From W11650 sp041844915 (GTDB taxonomy: Bacteria > Bacillota > Clostridia > Lachnospirales > Vallitaleaceae), in contig JBGZBY010000084.1 of NCBI GenBank assembly GCA_041844915.1, positions 1 through 53,925 of the forward strand: a DNA stretch of 53,925 bases, written 5' to 3'. This document shows positions 24,579-33,862 of the stretch, in pieces. A model generated the notes under the pieces. The model saw only the letters and a list, made by a program, of their open reading frames with translations, was not told where the DNA came from and did not search any database. Position numbers and translations under genes: made by a program. Each line of letters begins with the position of its first letter. Within the stretch, counting starts at the first letter, position 1.

Positions 24579-25949
24579 CTACCTTGCTTCCACCATCAGC
24601 TCCCGAGCAACAAATATCCCGCTGGCCGCTGCCTGTGAAAGCGAATGCGTCACACCGGAGGTATCTCCCAGCACATAAAGCCCTTTGACATTGGTCTGCA
24701 ACTGTTCATCCACCGCTACGCGCGAATTGTAGAATTTTACCTCCACACCATACAGCAGCGTATCCTCATTCGCCGTTCCCGGAGCAATCTTATCCAGTGC
24801 ATAAATCATATCAATAATCGCGTCCAGCTGCCTTTTGGGAATAACCAAGCTTAAATCTCCCGGTGTAGCATCCAATGTCGGTCTGGTAAAGCATTGCCGC
24901 ATCCGATGCTCATTACTTCTTCTGCCCCGCTCCAAATCACCAAAGCGCTGCACCAGCACGCCGCCGCCCAGCATATTGCTCAATCTGGCAATGGATGCCC
25001 CATATTCGTTGCTGTCCTTGAAGGGCTTGGTAAAATGATTTGACACCAAAAGCGCAAAATTTGTATTTTCCGTGTGCTTAGCCGGATCGGCGTAGCTATG
25101 TCCATTGACCGTTAAAATATCTCCATAATTTTCAATTACTACCTCACCATGCGGGTTCATGCAGAAGGTTCTAACCTGGTCATTGTATTTTGCCGTTTTA
25201 TAGACAATCTTGCTCTCATAGACCTCATCCGTAATATCCTTAAAAATCAAAGCCGGAAGCTCTACCCGCACGCCGATATCCACTCGATTGCTTTCCGTCG
25301 GAATCTCAAATTTTTCACATATCTTATTTACCCAGCGCGAACCAACTCTGCCGGTCGCAACAATCACTTTTTTGGCGATAAAGCTTTCCTTTTCGGTAAC
25401 GACCTCAAACAGCTCTCCCTTTTTTTCAATATCCAGTGCCGCTGTTTCAAAGCGAATATCCACCACATCCTTGATCGCCCGATACATATTCTCGGCAATA
25501 ATCAGATTTCTATCTGTTCCTAAATGCCGTACCTGCGCATCCAACAAATGCAGGTCATGCCGCAGCGCCCTTGCTTTCAAATCACCGGTAGAGGTCGAAT
25601 AAAGCTTGGCATCCCCTCCGCCCATCTTCATGTTGATGGCATCGACCTCCCACATCAATTCCATCGCCTTACCTACACCGATATAGCTATGCAGATCTCC
25701 GCCAAAGCTGGTCGTAATATTGTATTTGCCGTCCGAAAAGCTGCCCGCTCCAAAGAAGCCCTCCATGATATTATAGCGGCTTCCCAGCACTTTATCTCCC
25801 TTGGCCTTTGCATCCTTGGCAGCAATCCGATCCTTCAAGGAAAGCCCCTTGTCTATCATCAGCACCTTAAGCGGCTTTTCCGCCCGCGCCAGCTCATACG
25901 CAGCAAACGCGCCGGCAGCTCCCGCTCCTATAATAATAATATCATACAT
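24579..25949 (-). CDS. FAD-dependent dehydrogenase of unknown substrate (COG2509-like)
   Basis: A 456-residue flavoprotein. The N-terminal Rossmann motif IIIGAGAAGAFAAYELA binds FAD; KKVIVATGRVGSRWV and the C-terminal GLYVLGDTSGVTHSLSQAAASG complete the FAD site. The middle part (residues ~160-330) resembles uncharacterised FAD-dependent dehydrogenases, with MRQCFTRPTLDATPGDLS as a family-like segment. GGAAAGGG lies before the ATG, and the gene has its own promoter. The substrate is unknown. Confidence 0.85.
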   Translation of the reverse strand: MYDIIIIGAGAAGAFAAYELARAEKPLKVLMIDKGLSLKDRIAAKDAKAKGDKVLGSRYNIMEGFFGAGSFSDGKYNITTSFGGDLHSYIGVGKAMELMWEVDAINMKMGGGDAKLYSTSTGDLKARALRHDLHLLDAQVRHLGTDRNLIIAENMYRAIKDVVDIRFETAALDIEKKGELFEVVTEKESFIAKKVIVATGRVGSRWVNKICEKFEIPTESNRVDIGVRVELPALIFKDITDEVYESKIVYKTAKYNDQVRTFCMNPHGEVVIENYGDILTVNGHSYADPAKHTENTNFALLVSNHFTKPFKDSNEYGASIARLSNMLGGGVLVQRFGDLERGRRSNEHRMRQCFTRPTLDATPGDLSLVIPKRQLDAIIDMIYALDKIAPGTANEDTLLYGVEVKFYNSRVAVDEQLQTNVKGLYVLGDTSGVTHSLSQAAASGIFVARELMVEAR

Positions 25950-26045
25950 TACAGTTTCCCTTTCCGCAATTTCTGCACAGCCCCTTTGTCTTCACCTGGC
26001 GCTAAAAGATACCGGCTTCTCTCCAAAGCGATTCTTCTGACTTAA

Positions 26046-26074
26046 ATTATACAGGAAGTATCTATTTTTATCAA
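26046..26074 (-). promoter_or_regulatory. Sigma-A-type promoter of the FAD dehydrogenase gene
   Basis: On the minus strand TTGATA (26069-26074) and a perfect TATAAT (26046-26051) are 17 bases apart. The leader is about 90 bases. Confidence 0.75.
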
Positions 26075-26198
26075 GCCTTCCCTCGGTTTTTTCGCTTGAA
26101 GCCTCAATTTTCTCATTTCAGCCTTCGAGTTCCTTTCAGTAAAATACAGCTTCTTAAAAAGACTAAACTGCTTTGAGAATTTACCGTTTAAATCCTCA

Positions 26199-26867
26199 CT
26201 AAACAATAAGCCATGTTCCGTCCGGCATACGCTCCAGCGCTCCTATCCCGCTTTCTATCACCTCACCGCTTTTATCTTTTACTACATAAGTTTCATAATA
26301 CCGATACTCCATAGTCGGCTGGTTCGCCTCATCGCAGCCCTCCTCCCCCCAGCTCGAAAAATAAAAGCAATCTCCCCGCCGAAAGCAAAAGCTTTCCCTA
26401 TCAGCTAATTCCATACTCATTTTTTCGGGATAATAAATTTCCAATTTTCCTGCTTCCCTGTTTTCTGCCGTAAGCATCAGCGGAGGAACTGCCAACCTGA
26501 TATTATAAAGCGAAAGCTCCTTTAAATCAAAGGCCTTTAGCTGCTCCAGCTGCTCCTCTGCCGGTGCATATTTATAAATACTTAGCTCCTCCCGATTAAA
26601 ATCCGCTCTTATAAAATACAGGGCCTCCTCAAAATACTCTACTCCAAAGCTTTCATAATATACGCCATATTCCTTTGGAAACGGCGTGTATACCCTGCCC
26701 TCCGGATAAAAGAAAAAACTCAGCTCATTGCCCTTTATCCCTTCACCATGTTCTAGCTGTCCCTGCACCTCATATAAGTCCGCATAGTTATCTAAGCTAT
26801 AATACCAACCAGATCGTTCCGAAATTTTCTCCAAAGCAATATGATACAAACCTTTAATTCTTTTCAT
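26199..26867 (-). CDS. Hypothetical protein, possibly cytoplasmic
   Basis: A 222-residue protein I do not recognise. It is rich in Tyr, Glu and Phe, with repeated strand-like segments (YYSLDNYADLYEV, GVEYFEEALYFIRADF, SFCFRRGDCFYFSSWG) that suggest a beta-rich fold. No signal peptide or membrane helix is visible. The ATG at 26867 is chosen over an upstream ATG at 26939 because GGGAG and AAGGG lie close upstream and the extension lacks structure. It lies 95 bases after the C39-like lipoprotein gene and may be the last gene of that operon. Confidence 0.7.
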   Translation of the reverse strand: MKRIKGLYHIALEKISERSGWYYSLDNYADLYEVQGQLEHGEGIKGNELSFFFYPEGRVYTPFPKEYGVYYESFGVEYFEEALYFIRADFNREELSIYKYAPAEEQLEQLKAFDLKELSLYNIRLAVPPLMLTAENREAGKLEIYYPEKMSMELADRESFCFRRGDCFYFSSWGEEGCDEANQPTMEYRYYETYVVKDKSGEVIESGIGALERMPDGTWLIV

Positions 26868-26962
26868 TCCCTTACCACTCCCGTCTTTCCATGTTGGGCG
26901 CCTGCCGCCGGCACTTATTTCATAAGCACCGGATAGCAAATGCTCGCTTTATGGGATAATCT

Positions 26963-29554
26963 TTATTTGCTTTCCTCCATAATCACCATGGCCTGCTTTC
27001 CAAACGAAAGATACCCCTCTTCAAAGGCTTTTCTTGCACTTCTTTCCACCCCGCCGGTCAGCGGGTCAGCATAGTACACAAAAGCGGAGTCAAAACCAAC
27101 CACCACCACACTATGCTCCCGATAAGTGATTTCCATATATCCGTTTTCCGTATGCCACGAGGTCTTAAGCGAGCTCGGCACGGCTGCGGCCATATCCGAA
27201 ATAATAATCTGCACCGGAAGCCCATGGCTGACCAAGGTCAAAAGCTGCGAAAATTCGGCGCCGGTAATATTATGCGCCCGGCTTCCCAAATAACGCCTTG
27301 CCAAAAGAGAAATCGGCTCAATATAAACTCCCAGCCCCGGCTCCTTAAAATTATACATTGAGCCGGCAAACGCCTCCTTCATATCAACCTGATAAACCGA
27401 TGTTCGCTGAAACGGCGCGCTGTATTCGGTCAACTCCTTTGCCAAAGCAAAGCGATCCGGCATTGTCGGGTCATGGTACTGCAACAGCATGGACAGCGCC
27501 GTTACCTCGCAGCCCCTTGGCAGCTCGGGCATTTGCGGCATTGCCCGAAAACTGCCGATTCTTGCCTCCGTCTTCTGCCACTCGCTGTCAAAAAGCTTTT
27601 CCTTTGTGGTTCCATTTGTATAAAAAATCTGATAGACCGGATATTTCCTTGCCTTGAGCAAAGCCCGCCGCAAGCTATCTGCCAAAATTCTCTCCTTGCC
27701 TGCCTGTATCAAATAATAGCTGTCCTGCTCTGCCTCCTGCCAGTGCAGCCAAGCAATTTTCTGTTCCCCTATCTCGGCTCTTTGGCTGGCACCGCTCAGC
27801 AGTCGCAGCTGCTCTCCGTAAAAATCCTCTGTCCGCCCGCCAGAAAAAACCTTATCCGTCCTATTTCCCTCTGGCTTTTCTGTCTGGATATCACTAAAGT
27901 CAAAAGTCTGTCTGGCCGCCTCCACATAATCAACTCGCTGCTCTCCTCGATGGGTCTGCGCTCCAATTTTTCTTTTTAAGACGGATACCCAGCCTCTATC
28001 TGTCCCGCTAAATTCCGGCAAACCAAAATAACTGCCGGCCGGCGGCGTCAAAGCCTTTTTCTCCTTTCCCTCCGGCGAATACAGAACAATTCGCTGTAAG
28101 GGATAGACCACCTGCCGATCCAAATATTCCAAGGTATCCTCCAGCTGATATTCCCCCACATAGATCCCTTTTTGCCCTATTCCCAGAAGCCTTTGGTTTT
28201 TTCCTTCCTGATAGATGCTGTAGATCGCCTGCTCCGGCATACGACTCCACAAAACCGCCTGATTTTTTTTGCCCTCCTCCGCCTGCCAGTACAGCAACGC
28301 CTGCTCTACCGCCAGCTCGGCATGGAAGGGCACCTCACTCTTAGTCAGCCGCTTCTTCGCCAGATCAACGATCAGATAGCTGCCCTGTCTAAGCCAATAT
28401 ATCTCCGCTCGCTCCTCGGCGATAAAAAGCCGGCTCTCCACATAGGCCTGCAACTCTGCGTCCGCCACTTCAGCAAAATACAAAATATTCCGCTCCTGTC
28501 CATCCCATTCAAAAAAAGCAACGCCCCTGCGATTGCCCAGCTCAGGAATATCTTCTGTAAAGGTTCCATACCCTAAAAAATAGTAACTCCCCTCCTTCCA
28601 GCCGATCGGCCGAAAGCACAGCGTATTCAATTCATCGGTCAAATAATCCTCATTGATTTCATCCCTTCGGTATAAAACCTGCACCTTGGTCTGATCTCCG
28701 GCATAGACCTCGCCGTCCTCAATATACACAAAGCGCTCTCCATCCTGCTCCCATTGTCCGCCCGTTCCCAGCACCACACTTTTTCGAGATTTATCGTAAA
28801 AGCCTCTTTTTTTGTTGCGAATCCTTTCCTCTATCTGATAGGAGCCGCTGCCGTCTGCCTCAAAGCGGTAAAATTTATCCAAGTATTCAAAGCCTCCCTC
28901 TTTACGAATCGCCGTAACGACCTTTGCCTGCCCCCATATGCTTCCCTCCGGCGCCGCCTCATCCACTCTCAGCGCCGCCTCGCCCATAAACAGCTCCTGC
29001 TCCTGCCTTCGTCCGAGAATCTCGCCTAAAACACCGGAAACGGCGCTTTCAAAATTCATTCCTTCCCGATAAAAAAAGGGCAGATCATAAAAAAATTCCA
29101 TCTCCCCCGTTTGCAGCACAAGCCTGAGAACATACAAAACTCCTTCACTCAATCCCTCCGGCTGAAAGCTTCGCTCAAAATAGCCCTGCTGCCAAATCAG
29201 CGCATCCTCCTTGGCATGGTATAATTCCATTCGATACCAATACGACTCCCAATCCCCCTTTGCCCAAAACTGAAAGCCTTGAGGACCGCAAATCGCCGCC
29301 GCTTTTTGATAGGTGCTGATCTCAACTCTGGTCGCTGTTCCGACAAGAGGCTGAACTTCTCTTCCCTCTGCCAGCAGGCCAAAATATGGCAGCGCTATGG
29401 ATTTTTCCTCTAAGTAATCAGTATGAATAACGATTTCCTCCGCCAAATGCCGTTCCGCCTCCCGCTTTTTTTCACAGCCCGTTAAAATCAGCAGCAAAAA
29501 AAGGCAAAAAACGCCTGCTACCCAATAGCCTAGGTTTTTTTTGCCTTTTCTCAT
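26963..29554 (-). CDS. Large lipoprotein with C-terminal C39-like cysteine peptidase domain
   Basis: An 863-residue surface protein. A lipoprotein signal ends LILTGC with the lipidated Cys at residue 27. Residues ~60-660 are beta-rich and unrecognised; blade-like segments suggest a propeller. The C terminus (~670-863) matches a C39-like peptidase (PF13529-type): PELPRGCEVTALSML with catalytic Cys 682, REHSVVVVGFD with His 814 and YYADPLTGG with Asp 830. All three catalytic residues are kept. GGAGG precedes the ATG. It lies 11 bases after a heterodimeric ABC exporter, so it is probably co-transcribed. Its substrate is unknown; PF13529 members are not proven double-glycine leader peptidases. 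Confidence 0.8.
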   Translation of the reverse strand: MRKGKKNLGYWVAGVFCLFLLLILTGCEKKREAERHLAEEIVIHTDYLEEKSIALPYFGLLAEGREVQPLVGTATRVEISTYQKAAAICGPQGFQFWAKGDWESYWYRMELYHAKEDALIWQQGYFERSFQPEGLSEGVLYVLRLVLQTGEMEFFYDLPFFYREGMNFESAVSGVLGEILGRRQEQELFMGEAALRVDEAAPEGSIWGQAKVVTAIRKEGGFEYLDKFYRFEADGSGSYQIEERIRNKKRGFYDKSRKSVVLGTGGQWEQDGERFVYIEDGEVYAGDQTKVQVLYRRDEINEDYLTDELNTLCFRPIGWKEGSYYFLGYGTFTEDIPELGNRRGVAFFEWDGQERNILYFAEVADAELQAYVESRLFIAEERAEIYWLRQGSYLIVDLAKKRLTKSEVPFHAELAVEQALLYWQAEEGKKNQAVLWSRMPEQAIYSIYQEGKNQRLLGIGQKGIYVGEYQLEDTLEYLDRQVVYPLQRIVLYSPEGKEKKALTPPAGSYFGLPEFSGTDRGWVSVLKRKIGAQTHRGEQRVDYVEAARQTFDFSDIQTEKPEGNRTDKVFSGGRTEDFYGEQLRLLSGASQRAEIGEQKIAWLHWQEAEQDSYYLIQAGKERILADSLRRALLKARKYPVYQIFYTNGTTKEKLFDSEWQKTEARIGSFRAMPQMPELPRGCEVTALSMLLQYHDPTMPDRFALAKELTEYSAPFQRTSVYQVDMKEAFAGSMYNFKEPGLGVYIEPISLLARRYLGSRAHNITGAEFSQLLTLVSHGLPVQIIISDMAAAVPSSLKTSWHTENGYMEITYREHSVVVVGFDSAFVYYADPLTGGVERSARKAFEEGYLSFGKQAMVIMEESK

Positions 29555-29565
29555 ACTTCCTCCTA

Positions 29566-31335
29566 TTACGACCTTTGCGCCATATACAGATGGTAATAAT
29601 CGCCCCTTTTGTCGATTAGCTCCTGATGCGAGCCCATTTCTGAAATCTTCTTGTTTTTGATAAAAAAGATTCTGCTCGCCTGCTTAATCGTGGAAAGGCG
29701 ATGTGCCACAATAAACGACGTTCTGCCCTTCAGCAGCGTTGCGATTCCCTGCTGAATCAGTCGTTCGGTATGCGTATCAATACTGGCTGTGGCTTCATCC
29801 AAAATCAAGACCGCAGGCTTTGCTATCATAGTTCTGGCAAATGCAATCAGCTGCTTCTGCCCGACCGAAAGCTTAGAGCCCTTGTCATTAATCATCGTTT
29901 CATAGCCCTTTTCCAAGCTCATGACAAAATCATGAAGCTGCACCGATTTGGCGGCCTCCTCTATCTCCTCCTGCGTTGCATCCAGCTTGCCATAGCGAAT
30001 ATTGTCGGCAATCGTGCCGGTAAAAAGCACCGTATCCTGCGTCATGATACCCATTTGCGAACGCAGACTGGAAAGCGACACCTCACTGATATCCTGCCCG
30101 TCGATAGTAATCTTACCGCTTTGAATCTCATAAAAACGAGCCAACGCATTGATAATGGTCGTCTTGCCCTCGCCGGTCGGCCCGACCAGAGCAATGGTTT
30201 CTCCCTTCTTCACGTCAAAGCTGACATCATCCAGCACAATCTTTTCTCCGTCATAGGAAAATACCACCCGCTCAAAGCAAATATCACCTTCTATCTTCGG
30301 CATCGTCTTGGCATCCTCATCCTTTTCCTCCGGCTCGGTATCAAGAATCTCAAAAACCCGCTCCGCCGCCGCCAGATTGGAAACCAGCTGATTGTAAAAG
30401 CTGCTCAGGTTTAAGATCGGCATCCAAAACATGCTGATATAGCTGGTAAAGGCAATCATCATGCCAACGGACACCTCTCCCTTCTGAACCAGCGGAATGC
30501 CCAAATAGAAAATCAAAAAGGTTCCGATTCCGGAAGCAATCAATACAATCGGCCAAAAAAGGTCATTTAATATCACTGCTTTAAAAAAGCTGTCCTTAAC
30601 CTCAAACAGCAAATGGCTGAAATTTTTAGAGGTTTTTTCCTCCGCCGTAAAGCTCTGCACTACACTGATACCAGAAAAGTCCTCATGTGTAAAGGCATTC
30701 ATATTGGAGCTTTTTTGACGGTGAAGCTGCCAGCGCTTATGCGCAAAAATCTCCACTACATACATTCCCACCACTAAAAGCGGCAGCATAGCTACTCCGG
30801 CCAATGCCAGCTTGACATTCAGCGCCAGCATAATCGCCAGTACCGCTACGATATTAACCGCCTCCGGCACCAATGTGACCACGGCATTATTGAGCACCTC
30901 CTTCAAGGAGTTGACGTCGCCGATAACACGAGCTAATATCTTACCTGTCGGCCGCTTATCAAAAAAAGAAAAGCCCAGACCTTGAATATGCGTATAAAGC
31001 TCCTGCCGAATTTCCAAAAGCACATGATTGGAAACCTTTCCCATGGTCAATATCCGAATGCGCAGACAAACTGCCAGCATCAGATTGAGAACCACCGCCA
31101 GCCCAAGCAAGCCTAGTAAGCCCTGCATATTGGACTGTTCGATATATTTATCCACCGCCTCTTTAACCAGCAGTGGATTAATCATTGTCACAGCCGTGGT
31201 GACCGCCATCATCAGCAGCACCAGCGACACTTCCTTTTTATAGTTCTTCATATACGAAAACAATCGCCGAATGGTAACCGCCTTGGATACTTTCGACAAG
31301 CTTTCGTCCTGCCTGTAACCGCTTACTTCGTCCAT
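29566..31335 (-). CDS. ABC exporter subunit (permease-ATPase), catalytically complete half
   Basis: A 589-residue type IV exporter subunit with six N-terminal membrane helices (~35-320) and a C-terminal ATPase. Walker A is GPTGEGKTT, the Q-loop is MGIMTQDTVLF, the signature is LSVGQKQLIAFAR (LSVGQ rather than LSGGQ), Walker B LILDEATASID has the catalytic Glu, and the His switch is IVAHRLST. It lies 11 bases after the partner gene. The pair forms a heterodimer in which this chain supplies the catalytic Glu and the partner supplies the canonical LSGGQ. Confidence 0.93.
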   Translation of the reverse strand: MDEVSGYRQDESLSKVSKAVTIRRLFSYMKNYKKEVSLVLLMMAVTTAVTMINPLLVKEAVDKYIEQSNMQGLLGLLGLAVVLNLMLAVCLRIRILTMGKVSNHVLLEIRQELYTHIQGLGFSFFDKRPTGKILARVIGDVNSLKEVLNNAVVTLVPEAVNIVAVLAIMLALNVKLALAGVAMLPLLVVGMYVVEIFAHKRWQLHRQKSSNMNAFTHEDFSGISVVQSFTAEEKTSKNFSHLLFEVKDSFFKAVILNDLFWPIVLIASGIGTFLIFYLGIPLVQKGEVSVGMMIAFTSYISMFWMPILNLSSFYNQLVSNLAAAERVFEILDTEPEEKDEDAKTMPKIEGDICFERVVFSYDGEKIVLDDVSFDVKKGETIALVGPTGEGKTTIINALARFYEIQSGKITIDGQDISEVSLSSLRSQMGIMTQDTVLFTGTIADNIRYGKLDATQEEIEEAAKSVQLHDFVMSLEKGYETMINDKGSKLSVGQKQLIAFARTMIAKPAVLILDEATASIDTHTERLIQQGIATLLKGRTSFIVAHRLSTIKQASRIFFIKNKKISEMGSHQELIDKRGDYYHLYMAQRS

Positions 31336-31346
31336 TTCTTCACCCC

Positions 31347-33065
31347 CTATGCCACCAAAAATTCCATCTGTTCTTGGTAGATCTCATAGTAACGGCCCTT
31401 TAGAGCAAGCAGCTCCTCATGTCTGCCCCGCTCAACAATCTCTCCGCCCTCCATCACCAAAATTTCATCAGCCTCTTTAACTGCCGAAATGCGATGCGCC
31501 ACAATGATTTTGGTAATATCTCCGTATTGAGCGATATTCTGCTGAATACTTTTTTCTGTTTCCATATCCAAGGCCGAGGTCGAATCGTCCAGTACCAGAA
31601 CCGGACTTTTTCTGGCAAATGCTCTGGCAATGCTAATCCTTTGCTTTTGCCCGCCAGACAGACCAATCCCCTTCTCGCCAATTACCGTAGAATAGGATTT
31701 GTCCATGCCTTTGATAAATTCATGCGCCTGCGCTGCCTTGGCATAGCGCTCCAGCTCCTTCTGCTCCAACGCCTTTTCCCGCCCTAAGCTGATGTTTTCG
31801 GCAATGCTTTCCGAAAAAAGAAAAACATTTTGCAGAACAAAGGAAAACTGCTTGCGCAAAAAGAACAAATCATAGTTCTCCAAGGGCACGCCGTCCAGAT
31901 AAATCGTTCCGCCGCTGGCATCATAAAAACGCGCCAAAAGCTTAGTAATCAAGCTTTTTCCCGAGCCCGTACTGCCCATAATGGCCAGCGTCTTGCCCTG
32001 CTCTACCTCAAAGCTGATATTTTTCAGCAGGCTCATGTCGTCCAGCTCCAAGCTGACATTTTCAAAGCGCACATTGCCTTTAATCTGCGCCGCAGCTATG
32101 CCGTCCGGTTTATTTTTGATTTTTGATTCATAGGAAAAAATCTCCTCAATCTTGCCTGCCGACGATCCCGCCTGCGCCATCAAGGTGGCAATCCAGCCGG
32201 TCATCCGCATCGGCCACATCGCCATCGACGCATACATTGAAAATTCCACCAAAACACCGATGGTCAATCCTCCCTGAATGACATAGGCGCCACCCGCTAC
32301 AATCAGCAGCACCGGCAGGGTATTCATGATAAATTCAATCGGCGGATAAAACTTTGACAAGACCTTGGCCTGTTTGTAATTCAGCCGATAATATTCCTGA
32401 TTGTTTTTCAGGAACTTTTCTATCTCATGCTTTTCTCTGGCAAAGGATTTAACCATTCGAATGCCGGCAATATCTTCTCCGGCAGTAGTGTTCATTGTCG
32501 CCGTCTGCTCGCTGATATCCTCATACACCTTTACATTTGTCCGGTTCAGACTGATCGTCAAATACGCCAGCACCGGCAGAATTGGCAGAATCAGCAGCGT
32601 CAAGCCCACATGAATTCGCAGCATCAACGCCACGGAAAAACACATGGTCAAAATCATCTCCAAGCTTAAAAACAAGCCGAAGGACGCTCCCATCCAAACA
32701 TTATCCACATCCTCTTTTACTCTGGACATCAGCTCTCCGGTGTTTTTTTCATCAAAAAAATTATAGGACAGTCCCTGAATATGATCAAACATTTGCTGAC
32801 GAAATGACACCGCCAAATTCAGTCCGCCCAAGTCAAAAAACAATTCCTTAAAATAGCCCGATACTGCTCTAATCAGCGTAACCAGCAAAATCATCAGACC
32901 TAAGGTCTGAAATTTTTCGGTTTGTCCGCCCTTGATTACCTGATCAATGATCTGCTGAAGCAGCATCGGATTATAAAACCCTGAAGCCATAGATACCAGC
33001 AGGGCAATTCCACCTGCCGTATACAATGGCCATAACCTTTTCATTTCCTTCAATACTCTTTTCAT
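31347..33065 (-). CDS. ABC exporter subunit (permease-ATPase) with degenerate Walker B
   Basis: A 572-residue exporter half with six membrane helices and an ATPase. Walker A is GSTGSGKS, the signature is the canonical LSGGQKQRISIARAF, but Walker B reads VLVLDDSTSALD, with Asp where the catalytic Glu should be. The His switch IVAHRIS is kept. This asymmetric pattern is known from heterodimeric exporters such as BmrCD and TM287/288. The ATG at 33065 has GGAGG 4 bases upstream. Cargo is unknown; lipids and drugs are typical of the class. Confidence 0.92.
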   Translation of the reverse strand: MKRVLKEMKRLWPLYTAGGIALLVSMASGFYNPMLLQQIIDQVIKGGQTEKFQTLGLMILLVTLIRAVSGYFKELFFDLGGLNLAVSFRQQMFDHIQGLSYNFFDEKNTGELMSRVKEDVDNVWMGASFGLFLSLEMILTMCFSVALMLRIHVGLTLLILPILPVLAYLTISLNRTNVKVYEDISEQTATMNTTAGEDIAGIRMVKSFAREKHEIEKFLKNNQEYYRLNYKQAKVLSKFYPPIEFIMNTLPVLLIVAGGAYVIQGGLTIGVLVEFSMYASMAMWPMRMTGWIATLMAQAGSSAGKIEEIFSYESKIKNKPDGIAAAQIKGNVRFENVSLELDDMSLLKNISFEVEQGKTLAIMGSTGSGKSLITKLLARFYDASGGTIYLDGVPLENYDLFFLRKQFSFVLQNVFLFSESIAENISLGREKALEQKELERYAKAAQAHEFIKGMDKSYSTVIGEKGIGLSGGQKQRISIARAFARKSPVLVLDDSTSALDMETEKSIQQNIAQYGDITKIIVAHRISAVKEADEILVMEGGEIVERGRHEELLALKGRYYEIYQEQMEFLVA

Positions 33066-33279
33066 ATTTCCTCCCAATCCTGCGATCGGATTTTAAAGCT
33101 CCTGCGCAGCAAATCCGCCTGCAATCTCATTTTACCGCACAGTTTGAAATTCCAAACCCCGCCTGCGCTTTCAAACCTTCCGATCCCTGTTTTACAGCCT
33201 CTTCGGCAAAATTCCGGTCATTAGGCAAAACCGCCAAAGGAAATATAGCGAAAAAAGTCAAGCCCCCTTATGCTTTCCG

Positions 33280-33690
33280 TTATATCAGCTTTCTGATAGC
33301 CTCAGCCAGCTCTTCCAGTTCTTTTTCCGTATATTCCTTAGTTTTCCACGGCAAAGAAAATCCGTCATCCGGATATCGAGGAATCAGGTGCAAATGAAAA
33401 TGCCTGATTGTCTGCCCCGCCGCTTCTCCGTTATTTTGCAAAATATTCATGCCCTCGCACTTTGTTACCTTTTTTAGCGCCTTTGCCACAATCGATACCA
33501 AAGCGAATAATTTCCCTGCGGTTTCTCCATCCATTTGAAACAAATCATCAAAATGCTCCTTAGTCAAAATCAAGGTATGCCCGTATCCACTTGGAAAACG
33601 ATCCATAATCACTTTAAAATCACTGTTTTCAAATACTGTTGCTGAAAAAATTTCCCCCTTGGCAATTTTACAAAACAAACAATCCTGCAT
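33280..33690 (-). CDS. HIT family protein (histidine triad nucleotide hydrolase)
   Basis: A 136-residue protein of the HINT/Hit branch, which hydrolyses adenosine phosphoramidates and AMP-lysine-type adducts. The N terminus CLFCKIAKGEI is the usual HIT start, and the triad HFHLHLIPR supplies the catalytic histidines; TKCEGMNILQNNGEAAGQ is the conserved region before it. The ATG at 33690 is preceded by GAGAGG; an adjacent GTG at 33693 is equally open. It is monocistronic. Confidence 0.95.
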   Translation of the reverse strand: MQDCLFCKIAKGEIFSATVFENSDFKVIMDRFPSGYGHTLILTKEHFDDLFQMDGETAGKLFALVSIVAKALKKVTKCEGMNILQNNGEAAGQTIRHFHLHLIPRYPDDGFSLPWKTKEYTEKELEELAEAIRKLI

Positions 33691-33787
33691 CACATCTCAT
33701 CCTCTCTTCCTGGCATAAAGCTATGGTCTTCTCTTTTTTTAAGCCTCCGGCACAATCCCACAAAAGGCAGAAGCATGCCAGATGTTT

Positions 33788-33816
33788 ATCCTATCACATT
33801 TTTAAAGCCTTGGCAA
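33788..33816 (-). promoter_or_regulatory. Sigma-A-type promoter of the HIT gene
   Basis: On the minus strand TTGCCA (33811-33816) and TAGGAT (33788-33793) are 17 bases apart, about 95 bases before the HIT start. Confidence 0.5.
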
Positions 33817-33862
33817 GATACCCGCCGAAGCATTTGCTTATTTCATAGAATTTTACCGATTT

